A stretch of 64,000 nucleotides of DNA from Clostridiales bacterium CCNA10 (GCA_003573975.1 AP018533.1:124001-188000), one strand, 5' to 3'. Positions 33,183 to 40,831 are shown, counted from the first letter of the stretch. Notes: generated by a model from the sequence alone, not told the origin. Numbers and translations are program-made.

Positions 33183-33641
33183 CGGGGTATAGCAATACCG
33201 CCCCGAGAATATTTCGAGGCGGCATTGTTGTGATTCGTTTTCAGTTTCATGTATTCAATACGATTCTCTCTACTGTCTATGAGGTTCAATAGCGGATTTG
33301 CTCCAGCCTATTCTCCCGCAACTTCCGTGCCCCGCACCGCCTTTGATTCAACTTGACATGGCTCAGAAATCACACCGAGTCATCTGGTGTTCTTTGATTC
33401 AGCATAGCATCTCTTGCATCTGCCTAATAGTGGAGGTGCCTTTTGTAATCCTTACAAAGCACAAAATCGTAATAGAGGGCCGCCAAATTCATCAATGGGC
33501 CTACTTTCTGACCACATAACCAGCCACAGACGGCGGTGGAATATATGGAACTAGCACGGCGAAAGAGTGACAGAAAGTATATTGTTTCAAAAGGAAAGCG
33601 CTAAAAAGAACGAAAAAGATTAGAAAAAATATCAAGCCGGC
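33183..33641. other. Right end of the island without a gene
   Basis: These 459 bases between the R-M promoter and attR have no ribosome-site-linked frame with convincing composition. A 73-codon plus-strand frame (33298-33519) lacks a ribosome site. Base composition becomes AT-rich in the last 100 bases before attR. Confidence 0.5.
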
Positions 33642-33687
33642 CTTGACGTGTGGGAGGTCACAGGTTCAAGTCCTGTATCGTCCACCA
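33642..33687 (+). repeat. attR, partial tRNA-Val copy
   Basis: A 46-bp repeat of the 3' end of tRNA-Val from the anticodon stem to CCA, with one difference (GTGT for GTGC). It marks the right end of the island. Confidence 0.9.
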
Positions 33688-33691
33688 AATG

Positions 33692-33730
33692 AATCCCTTA
33701 GAGCCACAAGGCTTTGAGGGATTTTTTCTT
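33692..33730 (+). terminator. Terminator after attR
   Basis: AATCCCT/AGGGATT with inner GAGCC/GGCTTT pairing, then a run of T. It probably belonged to the original tRNA-Val gene before integration. Confidence 0.75.
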
Positions 33731-33893
33731 TTTTAAAAAATTCAGAATGTTCCTTGTATGGGTTGTGTTTCTTGCTTTTAAACGCACAAAATCGTTCTTG
33801 CCGGTCCATGTTCCGAAAAAGGCCTCTCTGCGGTGAACTGCCCCAGATTATGCAGACAGTACAAAAAAGAGCCCTGGTAGGAAATATCGAGTT

Positions 33894-34752
33894 TTAGTAG
33901 GAGAGGCGTCGCGCAAGCGGCGCCTCTCCAGTCTTTAACTGGATGCGCTCATGGTTATAAAAATGAATATAGCGGTCGATCATTTCGTTGGCTTCCGGGA
34001 AGGTAGCCGGTTTGTGGCGGTAAATGCACTCCGTTTTGAGGATGGAGAAGAAATTTTCCGCCATGGCGTTGTCATATGGATTTCCCTTTCTTGACATGGA
34101 CGGTGTAATGCCGTATGCTTGAGTCAGGTTGAAGTATGCTCGCGAGGTGTACTGAAATCCCTGGTCGCTGTGGAGGTGGAGTTCTGCAGCGACCTTCTTT
34201 TTCTCTCGCTTCATTGCCAGACGAATGGTGTCCAGAACCAGACCCACCGTCTGTTCCGTTCCGGTTTTGTAAGCCACAATACTGTTGTCGTAGAGATCCC
34301 GGATCATGGATAGGTACAGTACGCCCTGCTTGGTGTGGATGTAGGAGATGTCCGTTACCCATTTTCTGTTTGGCCCATCTGCGTGAAATCCTCTGTTCAG
34401 CAGATTCTCATACCTGTGGACCTGCTGCCCCATCTGCTGCCATTTCCTGCGGCGGCGGATCTCTGACAGCAGATCATATTTTTTCATGATTCGCAGCACA
34501 GTTTTAGGATTACAGAAAATGTTCTGGCTTTTCAGCCATAGCCACATCCGCCGGTAGCCATAGGTACGGAAGCTGCGTTCCCGCTGCTGTGCGATAACTT
34601 TTGCAAGAGCGGCATCCTTCTCCGGCCTGTCCAGACGGTGGACAAACGCATAGTAGCCGCTTCTGGATACTGCAAAAAACGTGCACATGACGGATATTGG
34701 ATATTCCTCTCTGTGACGATAGTATGATGTGGTATTTTACCCTTGCCCTCAC
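33894..34752 (-). pseudogene. IS3-family transposase orfB, frameshifted near its start
   Basis: The catalytic protein with an rve integrase fold: DDE residues lie in WVTDISYI, LHLHSDQGFQYTS and NPYDNAMAENFFS. A GTG at 34752 overlaps the orfA stop and begins VRARVKYHII. After that the frame must shift by one to continue YRHREEYPISVMCTFF. An extra C on the minus strand at about 34722 causes this, and no start codon restores the early part. The later frame is open to its end. Either the copy is dead or the base is a sequencing error; the element's usual orfA-orfB fusion would be blocked. Confidence 0.8.
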
Positions 34753-35063
34753 TTCCTTCCTGTGGACCGCAGAAAATCCCGCAGCAATTTGTTCTCCATC
34801 TGCAAGCGATGGATCTCATACGCCTGCTCTGCCACAATGTTTCTTGGTGCGGCATCTTTCCTCGGTCGTCCTTTGGGCCGTGGAAGGATTCCGGCTTCCA
34901 GCTTGCGTTCTTTTCTCCGCTCACGCTCAAGCAGCCTTTTTACCACCTGCTTATCCCGAAAGCCGTAGTGTTCTGCAACTTCCCGCTGGGTTTTCCCCTC
35001 TGCCAGCATGGCTTTGATCTCAGGCAACAGCGCTTGAATGTGTGTGTAGTTCCGTTTCTCCAT
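34749..35063 (-). CDS. IS3-family transposase orfA
   Basis: A protein of 104 residues. The N-terminal helix-turn-helix (AEGKTQREVAEHYGFRDKQVV) recognises the ends. A basic region and a C-terminal leucine-zipper-like helix (EQAYEIHRLQMENKLLRDFL) follow, which is typical OrfA. Its ribosome site GGGGGG lies in one arm of the hairpin at 35067-35109. Confidence 0.88.
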   Translation of the reverse strand: MEKRNYTHIQALLPEIKAMLAEGKTQREVAEHYGFRDKQVVKRLLERERRKERKLEAGILPRPKGRPRKDAAPRNIVAEQAYEIHRLQMENKLLRDFLRSTGRK

Positions 35064-35066
35064 AAT

Positions 35067-35109
35067 AAGCCCCCCTGATGTAGTCTATTTTCCTACATCA
35101 GGGGGGCTT
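35067..35109. other. Hairpin at the IS transposase start
   Basis: A 17-bp perfect stem AAGCCCCCCTGATGTAG/CTACATCAGGGGGGCTT, 9-base loop. On incoming minus-strand transcripts the G-run ribosome site of orfA is paired. On the plus strand it ends in TTTT and resembles a terminator. Confidence 0.75.
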
Positions 35110-35193
35110 TTGTCACTGTCCGTTTTTACTGGACCGGTTCACGGAAAGATCTGCAGAGAGGCCTTTTCTATCCAGGAAATGCGGTCCATGAGT

Positions 35194-36501
35194 TCAATTC
35201 TGCAAGCAGCGCTGGAGGTTTTCCGTGATCCGCCGGGAAAAGGCCAGGTATTCCGACCGCTCCTCTGGGGTGAAGCCCGCCAGATGGTCCGCAAGGGCAT
35301 CCTCCTGAGCCGCCTCCAGGTCGGCGATCACAGAACCTGCCTCGGGTGTCAGGACGGGCTTGCGCATGTCCAGATAGCCGGGGGGCTCGCTCTCCAGCAG
35401 GCCCTTAGAGGACAGTCGTTGCAGGGCGAGGGCGAGGGAGGCCCGGGAGAGCCCGGAAAAGTCTGCTAGTTCCCGGCGGGTACAGGGCCCGTGCAGCTGA
35501 TGCAGGGACAGCAGGATCTGGGCCTCCTGGAGGGAGAGCCCGTTTTTCAGCGCGGCGGTCTCCAGATGGGATTCCAGAAGCCGCCGCTCCCGGTAGGCGT
35601 CGCAGAGGGGGCCGCTTCCCATCACACCGGCCTGAAAGGCCCGCACACGCTCGTCGCCCAGCCGCTGGCTGGTGGGGAGCAGGGGCGGCACCGCGCCATC
35701 TCCGGCGGCGTCCAGAAGAAAACGGTACACCTTCGCCCGGCACCGCTCATAGCTCTCCTCATCCAGCACCTCCTTATAAAACTGGTGATAGGACTCAAAG
35801 ATCATCAGCTTCATCTTGACCGTCCTGGAAATGCTCAGGCTCTGGGACGCCAGGGACCCCTTGGTCTTGACATAGTAGTAGATCGGGACAGACAGGGCGT
35901 AGAACCGCTCCGCCCGGCGGATGTACTCCAGATTGAATAAAAAGTCCTCGCACCAGCTGATCTCCGGGTCCATCCGCAGATGGTACCGCTCCACCAGCTC
36001 CCTGCGGTACAGCTTATTCCACAGGACGCCGTAATAAAAGTCCGCTGGATTTTCCATCATGTGGGCGGCGTATTCCTCCCGGGTGAGGAGGCTGTCCTCG
36101 TCGATGTCGCCCTTTCGGGAGAGACGCTCGCCGACCACCCGGTAGAAGTCCGCGATCACCAGATCGCAGCGATGGGCCTCTGCGGCCCGGACCAGAGAGC
36201 GGGTGGCGTCTGGGGTGATCCAGTCATCACTGTCCAGAAACTGGAGATAGACGCCCTGAGCCAGATCCAGGGCATGGTTGCGGGCGGCGGAGACCCCGGC
36301 GTTTTTCTGGTGGATCGCAGTCACCCTGGCATCCCGGGCGGCAAATTCATCGCAGATCGCGCCGGAGCCGTCGGTGCTGCCGTCGTCCACCAGAAGCAGC
36401 TCCAGGTCGGTAAACTGCTGGTCCAGGATGCTGGCCACACAGCGCCGGATGGTCTGTTCCGCATTGTAAACCGGCACAATGACGCTGACCATTGGTTTCA
36501 T
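35194..36501 (-). CDS. Family 2 glycosyltransferase fused to a MarR-like winged helix
   Basis: A protein of 435 residues in one uninterrupted frame. Residues about 4-230 are a GT2 domain: VSVIVPVYNAEQTI, LLVDDGSTDGS, NAGVSAARNHAL, FLDSDDW with the metal-binding DxD, and EDFLFNLEYI. A helical linker (about 230-320) follows. Residues about 325-430 read as a MarR-type regulator: LSLQEAQILLSLHQLHGPC, TRRELADFSGLSRASLALAL, LSSKGLLE, LTPEAGSVI. GT2 proteins usually end in helices or a second sugar-binding region; a DNA-binding tail is unexpected. No membrane segment is seen. No sugar substrate can be named. Confidence 0.8.
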   Translation of the reverse strand: MKPMVSVIVPVYNAEQTIRRCVASILDQQFTDLELLLVDDGSTDGSGAICDEFAARDARVTAIHQKNAGVSAARNHALDLAQGVYLQFLDSDDWITPDATRSLVRAAEAHRCDLVIADFYRVVGERLSRKGDIDEDSLLTREEYAAHMMENPADFYYGVLWNKLYRRELVERYHLRMDPEISWCEDFLFNLEYIRRAERFYALSVPIYYYVKTKGSLASQSLSISRTVKMKLMIFESYHQFYKEVLDEESYERCRAKVYRFLLDAAGDGAVPPLLPTSQRLGDERVRAFQAGVMGSGPLCDAYRERRLLESHLETAALKNGLSLQEAQILLSLHQLHGPCTRRELADFSGLSRASLALALQRLSSKGLLESEPPGYLDMRKPVLTPEAGSVIADLEAAQEDALADHLAGFTPEERSEYLAFSRRITENLQRCLQN

Positions 36502-36661
36502 TTCAGCAACTCCTTATTTTGAGGGATTAGGGATGGTGAGGTTGGGATATGGGGTAGTTTATCACGGCTTTGTGCCAGCGTCAAATCGAGAACAGCTTCA
36601 TGTTTTCTGCGGATGCGGAGATGATATGTGAACGGGGGGAGTACTGTATAGCTGACAAGGA

Positions 36662-36698
36662 ACAGAAGGGGGACCGGCACAGCCGGTCCCCCTTCTGT
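36662..36698. terminator. Hairpin terminator after the rraA remnant
   Basis: A perfect 17-bp stem ACAGAAGGGGGACCGGC/GCCGGTCCCCCTTCTGT with a 3-base loop, directly downstream of the rraA remnant on the minus strand. T-runs are short. Confidence 0.7.
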
Positions 36699-36718
36699 CA
36701 AAAGCCGATATGGGAAGA

Positions 36719-36976
36719 TCAATCGACATACTCCACGCCGATCTGCTCCAGGATCTGGTCCACGAAGGGGCGGGGAAAGCCCTTGCCGGCATGGATCCCG
36801 GCCAGCTGCCCCTCCTCTTTCAACTTGACGGCGGCGGCGGCTTTGGCCAGTTCCCCGGCATCCTCAGGCTTGATGACCAGGATGCTGTCGCCATCGCCCA
36901 CCAGGATGTCGCCCGGGCAGATGACCTGTCCGCCCACGCTGACCGGGAAGTTGATCTCGCCGGGGCCGTTCTTATA
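36719..36976 (-). pseudogene. C-terminal remnant of an RraA-family protein
   Basis: About 86 codons with the end of an RraA/dimethylmenaquinone-methyltransferase-fold protein: GPGEINFPVSVGGQVICPGD, ILVGDGDSILVI and RPFVDQILEQIG. The frame closes at a TGA immediately upstream of the junction, so the first half, with the catalytic site, is deleted. Such proteins act as oxaloacetate decarboxylases or aldolases in acid catabolism. Confidence 0.75.
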
Positions 36977-36990
36977 AGGGAGTTGAAATC

Positions 36991-37083
36991 ATGGTTGAGA
37001 AGAAACGAAAGAGCTTTGTAAAGCGCATGGTAACAGCCTTGATCCTGGGCGTGATCCTGGCTATACCAAAATCGCCACCGTGA
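36991..37083 (+). pseudogene. Start of a membrane protein gene, cut off by a deletion
   Basis: ATG with GGGAG 8 bases upstream encodes MVEKKRKSFVKRMVTALILG, a basic head plus a first membrane helix, like the start of a transporter. After about 23 codons it runs into the pxpC remnant out of frame and stops. The deletion joint lies near 37059. Which transporter it was cannot be told. Confidence 0.55.
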
Positions 37084-37340
37084 TCACCGCAGATCTGCCG
37101 GTCATCAGCCAGTGCCGGCCAGGCGACGCCACCCGCTTCCAGTCAATCCCTGTCTCCCAGGCACACCAGCTGTGGCGGGAGATGCAGGAGCGCCTCAACG
37201 ATCTGGACCGGAGACTGAACGCCCCGGCTGCTCAGCCGCAAGCCCAGCCCCAAGCCGGAAGGCCGGGACCTGTGCGCCGCTACCGCATTACAGTCAATGG
37301 AAAAGTCTATGAGACCTCCATCCAGATGGTCTCCCAGTAA
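37059..37340 (+). pseudogene. pxpC: C-terminal remnant of 5-oxoprolinase subunit C
   Basis: In frame from GGC at 37059 the product begins GYTKIATVITADLPVISQCR and has PGDATRFQSIPVSQAH, the conserved end of the PxpC/KipA carboxyltransferase-like family. The tail then has a Gln/Pro/Ala linker and RYRITVNGKVYETSIQ, the start of a biotin-carrier-like segment. About nine tenths of the gene is missing. Confidence 0.7.
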
Positions 37341-37358
37341 CAGAAAGAGGTGTGTTTC

Positions 37359-38113
37359 ATGTATACCATCGATTTGAACAGCGACATGGGTGAGAGCTTC
37401 GGCGCTTACCGCATCGGAAACGACGAGGGTATCATCCAGCATATCACCTCCACCAACGTGGCCTGCGGCTACCACGCCGGGGGCCCCATGGTGATGGACA
37501 AGGTGGTGCGCATGGCCAAGGAGCGGGGCGTGGCCGTGGGCGCGCACCCCGGCTACCCTGATTTGATGGGGTTCGGCCGCCGGAAGATGACGCTGTCTGT
37601 GGACGAGGTCAAAAATTACATGCAGTATCAGATCGGGGCTCTCATGGCGTTCACCCAGAGCTATGGTCTGAAGCTGCAGCACGTGGCGCCCCACGGCGCA
37701 CTGGGCAACCTGTGCCAGTATGACCGGGAGACCTCCCGAGCCATCTGCGAGGCGGTGTATGAGATCGATCCATCCGCATCTTCTACTGCGCGGGGGCCGT
37801 CCTGGGGGAGGAAGCCCAGAAGATGGGTCTGAAAACGGCGGCGGAGATCTTTGCCGACCGCGCTTATATGGAGGACCTGTCCCTGGTCCCCTGGAAGCAG
37901 TCCGGTGCCATGATCACAGATGAGGATCTGGCGGTGGAACGGTGCATCAAGATGATCAAGGAGCACAAGGTCACCGCGATCACTGGCAAGGAGATCGAGA
38001 TCCAGGGCGATACTCTGTGCGTCCACGGAGACGGGGCCAAGGCGCTGGCCTTTGTAGAGCGGATAAAAAAAGAATTCCAGCAGGAGGGGATCCAGATCAG
38101 GAACTTCTTGTGA
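37359..38113 (+). pseudogene. pxpA: 5-oxoprolinase subunit A (LamB/YcsF), frameshifted
   Basis: The first 140 codons give YTIDLNSDMGESFGAYRIGN, STNVACGYHAGGP, VGAHPGYPDLMGFGRR and QHVAPHGAL, all LamB/YcsF hallmarks. Near 37770 the frame breaks: after AVYEID the protein continues in another frame as SIRIFYCAGAVLGEEA, then AAEIFADRAYM to the normal end. Together the two parts give the family length of about 250 residues, so a single-base indel is the only visible defect. PxpA cleaves 5-oxoproline together with PxpB and PxpC; PxpB is absent and PxpC is a fragment. GAGGTG precedes the ATG. Confidence 0.85.
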
Positions 38114-38156
38114 CCCCGCGTTCCGCCTGCCCGCACACGGCGGACGCGGAAGCGCT

Positions 38157-38190
38157 GCCCCCATCGGCCGGCTGCGGCCGGTGGGGGCTT
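38157..38190 (+). terminator. Terminator-like hairpin after pxpA
   Basis: GCCCCCA-TCGGCCG pairs with CGGCCGG-TGGGGGC around a 4-base loop; the following T-run is weak. Confidence 0.65.
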
Positions 38191-38237
38191 CTGTCTGTCA
38201 ACATCGGGCAGATGAATGCGGAACGGACAGGTTTTCG

Positions 38238-38266
38238 TTGACAGAGTGAAGGGAAGAGGATAAAAT
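38238..38266 (+). promoter_or_regulatory. Promoter of the tRNA-Arg cluster
   Basis: Consensus TTGACA (38238-38243), 17 bases, TAAAAT (38261-38266), 34 bases before the first tRNA-like sequence. Confidence 0.85.
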
Positions 38267-38300
38267 AAAAGGACAGAGCGGCAAGCCGCTCTGCATCTCT

Positions 38301-38370
38301 GCGCCAGTAGCTCAATCGGATAGAGCGCACTCCTCCTAAAAATCGAATCGTTCGAATCCTGGAGCCCTGC
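38301..38370 (+). pseudogene. Degenerate tRNA-Arg-like sequence
   Basis: An acceptor GCGCCAG/CTGGAGC (6 of 7 pairs), a D-arm and a CTCCTAA anticodon loop are recognisable. The anticodon 3' stem and variable region are missing and no CCA is present. Confidence 0.7.
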
Positions 38371-38393
38371 AAAAGTGAATATTTTCTGTATAA

Positions 38394-38461
38394 GCCCCCG
38401 TAGCTCAGTTGGATAGAGCGGTCGCCTCCTAAGGTTGTGCTCTACCAGCTGCCTTACGGGG
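38394..38461 (+). pseudogene. tRNA half joined to an inverted tRNA half
   Basis: The first 41 bases are a tRNA-Arg(CCT) 5' half. The rest, read on the other strand, is the 5' half of another tRNA (CCCCGTAAGGCAGCTGGTAG). The ends CCCCGTA and TTACGGGG therefore pair. Confidence 0.65.
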
Positions 38462-38495
38462 AAAAGTGATCGTTGCCAGTCTCAATTTAATATAA

Positions 38496-38572
38496 GTCTC
38501 TGTAGCTCAGCAGGATAGAGCGTTCGCCTCCTAAGCGAAAGGCCGTGGGTTCGAATCCCGCCAGGGACGCCA
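38496..38572 (+). tRNA. tRNA-Arg (anticodon CCT)
   Basis: A 77-base cloverleaf, acceptor GTCTCTG/CAGGGAC with one G-T pair, anticodon loop CTCCTAA, T-loop TTCGAAT and encoded CCA. It is the probable attachment site of the element whose integrase starts 350 bases on. Confidence 0.93.
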
Positions 38573-38580
38573 GCAAACAC

Positions 38581-38617
38581 GCCGAAAACCTTTGATTTAT
38601 CAGGGTTTTCGGCTTTT
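38581..38617 (+). terminator. Terminator after tRNA-Arg
   Basis: GCCGAAAACC/GGGTTTTCGGC stem followed by TTTTCTT. Confidence 0.85.
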
Positions 38618-38660
38618 CTTATTTCTGCGGCTTTTGTGGCTTTTTTGCAAAAAACCTTGG

Positions 38661-38835
38661 TTTGCTAACATTTGCTAACGAGATTTGGCCTTTTGCTAAG
38701 AAAGGCGGTAAGTCAGAGGTTCGATTTTTACCAAAGGAACTTGCAAACATTTGTTAGCAGAAATTAGAGGAAGTTGCAAACAAAATCGCGAATTTGCTAA
38801 CATCGCTCAAAAATGCTTTCAGAACCTTGCTAACA
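38661..38835. repeat. TTTGCTAAC repeats, probable integrase arm sites
   Basis: TTTGCTAAC or a close variant occurs at 38661, 38671, 38691 (TTTTGCTAAG), 38793 and 38826, and inverted at 38751. They lie in the otherwise gene-free 350 bases between tRNA-Arg and the integrase stop, where tyrosine integrases bind arm sites. Confidence 0.7.
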
Positions 38836-38880
38836 AAAAAAGTGTTTGGTCACTGTGCAAAGTGGTTCAAACGAAGAAAA

Positions 38881-38899
38881 CCTCTCACAAAGTGAGAGG
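38881..38899 (-). terminator. Integrase terminator
   Basis: CCTCTCAC/GTGAGAGG stem with a 3-base loop, followed by TTTTC on the minus strand. Confidence 0.75.
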
Positions 38900-38920
38900 C
38901 GTTCTTCTGAGGGAGGGACT

Positions 38921-40312
38921 TTATAAAGCTTTTGCCAGCTGCTTGAGCAGTGCGGCAGTTTCGGGATTTTTAAGCAGTTCCAGTATCTTCGCTGCATCAC
39001 TTTCATCACTTTCAGTGACGGCAGTATCCGCAGTTTTAGGCTCTGTATCTTCAACAGGGTCAGGAGTCTTGGATGAGTAAAATGCTTCCTCCAATCGCTG
39101 AGCGTTTATGCAGCGATCCTCGTCGATGATGTGAGAGTAGACATCTGCAACCATTTTTACCTGAGCATGACCAGAGTCGCCCTGGACGGATTTCATATCG
39201 CCACCATTGAGTTTCAGCTTGTAGGTGATACTGGAGTGACGGAGAGAATGGAATACAACATGAGGCAGTCCGTTTTCTTTGATAAGTTTATTGAAAGCAC
39301 GGTTAATCACCTGGCTTTCCATCGGACGGCCATTGCTGGAGCAAAAGACCAGGTTATTGTCGATGTATTCATCTCCAAACAGATCCATCAGCTCATCAAT
39401 TTCTTTTTTTCTCTCTACCAGCATATAGGCAACTGTTTTCGGCAGGTACACGCGGCGAATACTGGTTTTGGTTTTAGGCTCTTTCAGGATCAGAGCAGTA
39501 TGGGTACTGGCTATGCAAGGTGGAAACTTCTTAATAACACCTTTGTCGCTCAAATCGTCCAATGCACCTCGTGTAACCCGTTGCAGCTCTTTGTTGACGA
39601 ATATATAAGCTGAACCATTTTCTATGCTCTGTGGTGCAATATCAATGCAGTCCCAGGTAAGGCCCAGCATTTCACCAATGCGTAAAGAGCAGGAGAACGC
39701 CAGATTTAAGGCAAGGGAGAGGATAGGATCATCACAGACTTCCATAGCCTTGCTCAGCGTTTCGGCAGTCCATATATCCCGTTCTTTATGTTCTTCTTTG
39801 GGAAGTGTCGCATTCAGGACAGGGTTACGGCTGATTAGTTCCCAACGCACCGCCTGATTAAAGGCACTGCGAAGTAGCTTGTGAATTTCTCTTACTGTAT
39901 GCGGGGTCAGATATTCGCTTGTGGGTTTGCGGTTGTTGACGCTTACCGTTTTCACAGAGAGCAGATCACGGTAATACTTATCCATCATCCTTGGAGTGAT
40001 GTCGGATAGTAACATATCTCCGATAATAGGAGTTATGTAGTTTCTCGCCAGACCACGGCGGCTTTCATATGTTGACATTGCCCAGGTATTTACACCATAG
40101 ATGGACATATATTCATCGAGCAGATCGTTCAGGGTCTTTGCCGTAGGAATAAAGAAGGTTCCAGAGTCCTGCTCATACTCAATTTGCTTTTTTCGTTTTT
40201 TTGCTTCTGCATTTGTGCTGAAGGTTTCCCAACGCTGTCTGCGTTTTCCGTTTTCATCTGTGTAATCATACACCACAGAATATTTGCTTTTACGCTTCAC
40301 GATAGATGCCAT
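38921..40312 (-). CDS. int: Tyrosine recombinase integrase of the second element
   Basis: A protein of 463 residues. The arm-binding N-terminus (KRKSKYSVVYDYTDENGKRR), core-binding domain (about 70-180) and catalytic domain are complete: Arg in CSLRIGEMLGL, His-x-x-Arg in FHSLRHSSITYKL, His in GDSGHAQVKM and Tyr in VADVYSHI. A charged tail of about 60 residues follows the Tyr. The ATG at 40312 has AAAGGAG 8 bases upstream; an earlier ATG is too close. It overlaps the upstream double-HTH gene by 23 bases. Confidence 0.92.
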   Translation of the reverse strand: MASIVKRKSKYSVVYDYTDENGKRRQRWETFSTNAEAKKRKKQIEYEQDSGTFFIPTAKTLNDLLDEYMSIYGVNTWAMSTYESRRGLARNYITPIIGDMLLSDITPRMMDKYYRDLLSVKTVSVNNRKPTSEYLTPHTVREIHKLLRSAFNQAVRWELISRNPVLNATLPKEEHKERDIWTAETLSKAMEVCDDPILSLALNLAFSCSLRIGEMLGLTWDCIDIAPQSIENGSAYIFVNKELQRVTRGALDDLSDKGVIKKFPPCIASTHTALILKEPKTKTSIRRVYLPKTVAYMLVERKKEIDELMDLFGDEYIDNNLVFCSSNGRPMESQVINRAFNKLIKENGLPHVVFHSLRHSSITYKLKLNGGDMKSVQGDSGHAQVKMVADVYSHIIDEDRCINAQRLEEAFYSSKTPDPVEDTEPKTADTAVTESDESDAAKILELLKNPETAALLKQLAKAL

Positions 40313-40727
40313 TTTCATTGCTCCTTTCTGAGATTTTCACATAATGAGTTTGCTTTTGATACCAGGCTTCAAAACTGCTGGTAATGATACGAATTCTTCG
40401 ATCAATCAAGGTCGTCTCAAAATAGCCCCTTTTAACAAGGTCATAAGCTGTGCCAGATTTCAGCCCCAAAAGATCCGCCATTTCCGGAACTGACATCGTA
40501 GTATGCCTCCATTTCTCTCCGGGCGGTGTACCATCCACTTTTTTATAGTGGAACTGGCCGGCATACCAATCTTCAAAGCTATCCAGCATAACTCTCATTC
40601 GTCCGGCCACTTGAATTGTTTTGAAATAGTTCTTTTTAACCAACCAGTAGGATTCTACTTTACCAAGCCCAAGCATTTTGCCCATCTCTGGTACAGACAT
40701 ACTGGTCTTTACTCTTTGTTTTTGCAT
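40290..40727 (-). CDS. Protein with two tandem excisionase-type HTH domains
   Basis: A protein of 145 residues that is an internal duplication. Residues about 8-62 (TSMSVPEMGKMLGLGK..SYWLVKK.YFKTIQVAGRMRV) and 76-132 (TTMSVPEMADLLGLKSGTAYDLVKRGYFETTLIDRRIRI) share the same pattern, including a final aromatic YxKQTHY motif. Single copies are MerR/Xis-like DNA-binding domains, so this one could bind two sites at once. It overlaps the integrase start. Confidence 0.75.
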   Translation of the reverse strand: MQKQRVKTSMSVPEMGKMLGLGKVESYWLVKKNYFKTIQVAGRMRVMLDSFEDWYAGQFHYKKVDGTPPGEKWRHTTMSVPEMADLLGLKSGTAYDLVKRGYFETTLIDRRIRIITSSFEAWYQKQTHYVKISERSNENGIYREA

Positions 40728-40831
40728 GGCTTTTGCCTCCTCTATAAAGTTTTTCTTGCTATGGCCTCATTGTAAGAGAAAGCAGAAAAAAAGTTAAGGA
40801 TGTCGATTTGGAGATCGGCATCCTTGACAAA

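Larger units (their letters stand above)
19911..33687. mobile_element. 13.7-kb integrative island with type I R-M, inserted in tRNA-Val
   Basis: The island is bounded by a 46-bp direct repeat (45/46) of the tRNA-Val 3' end: attL 19911-19956, attR 33642-33687. Beside attL lie a tyrosine integrase, an excisionase-like gene and a replication-initiator-like HTH gene. The cargo is a type I restriction-modification operon with extra genes. I see no relaxase or conjugation gene, so it is integrative but not self-transmissible from its own genes. All its genes run leftward toward attL. Confidence 0.88.
33834..35141 (-). mobile_element. IS3-family insertion sequence, 1,308 bp
   Basis: Terminal inverted repeats TGAACTGCCCCAG (33834-33846) and TGAACCGGTCCAG on the other strand (35129-35141) match at 10 of 13 positions. 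A 3-bp target duplication CGG flanks the element (33831-33833, 35142-35144). It holds orfA and a frameshifted orfB. It inserted into the loop of a hairpin whose arms are AAAAAGGCCTCTCTGC (33816-33831) and GCAGAGAGGCCTTTT (35153-35167). Confidence 0.88.

Noticed and set aside
33298-33519. 73-residue plus-strand protein near attR
   Set aside because: No ribosome site and no recognisable pattern; it lies in sequence that changes composition toward the island end.
38301-38370. A functional second tRNA-Arg gene
   Set aside because: The anticodon 3' stem and variable loop are missing and there is no CCA end, so it cannot fold as a cloverleaf.
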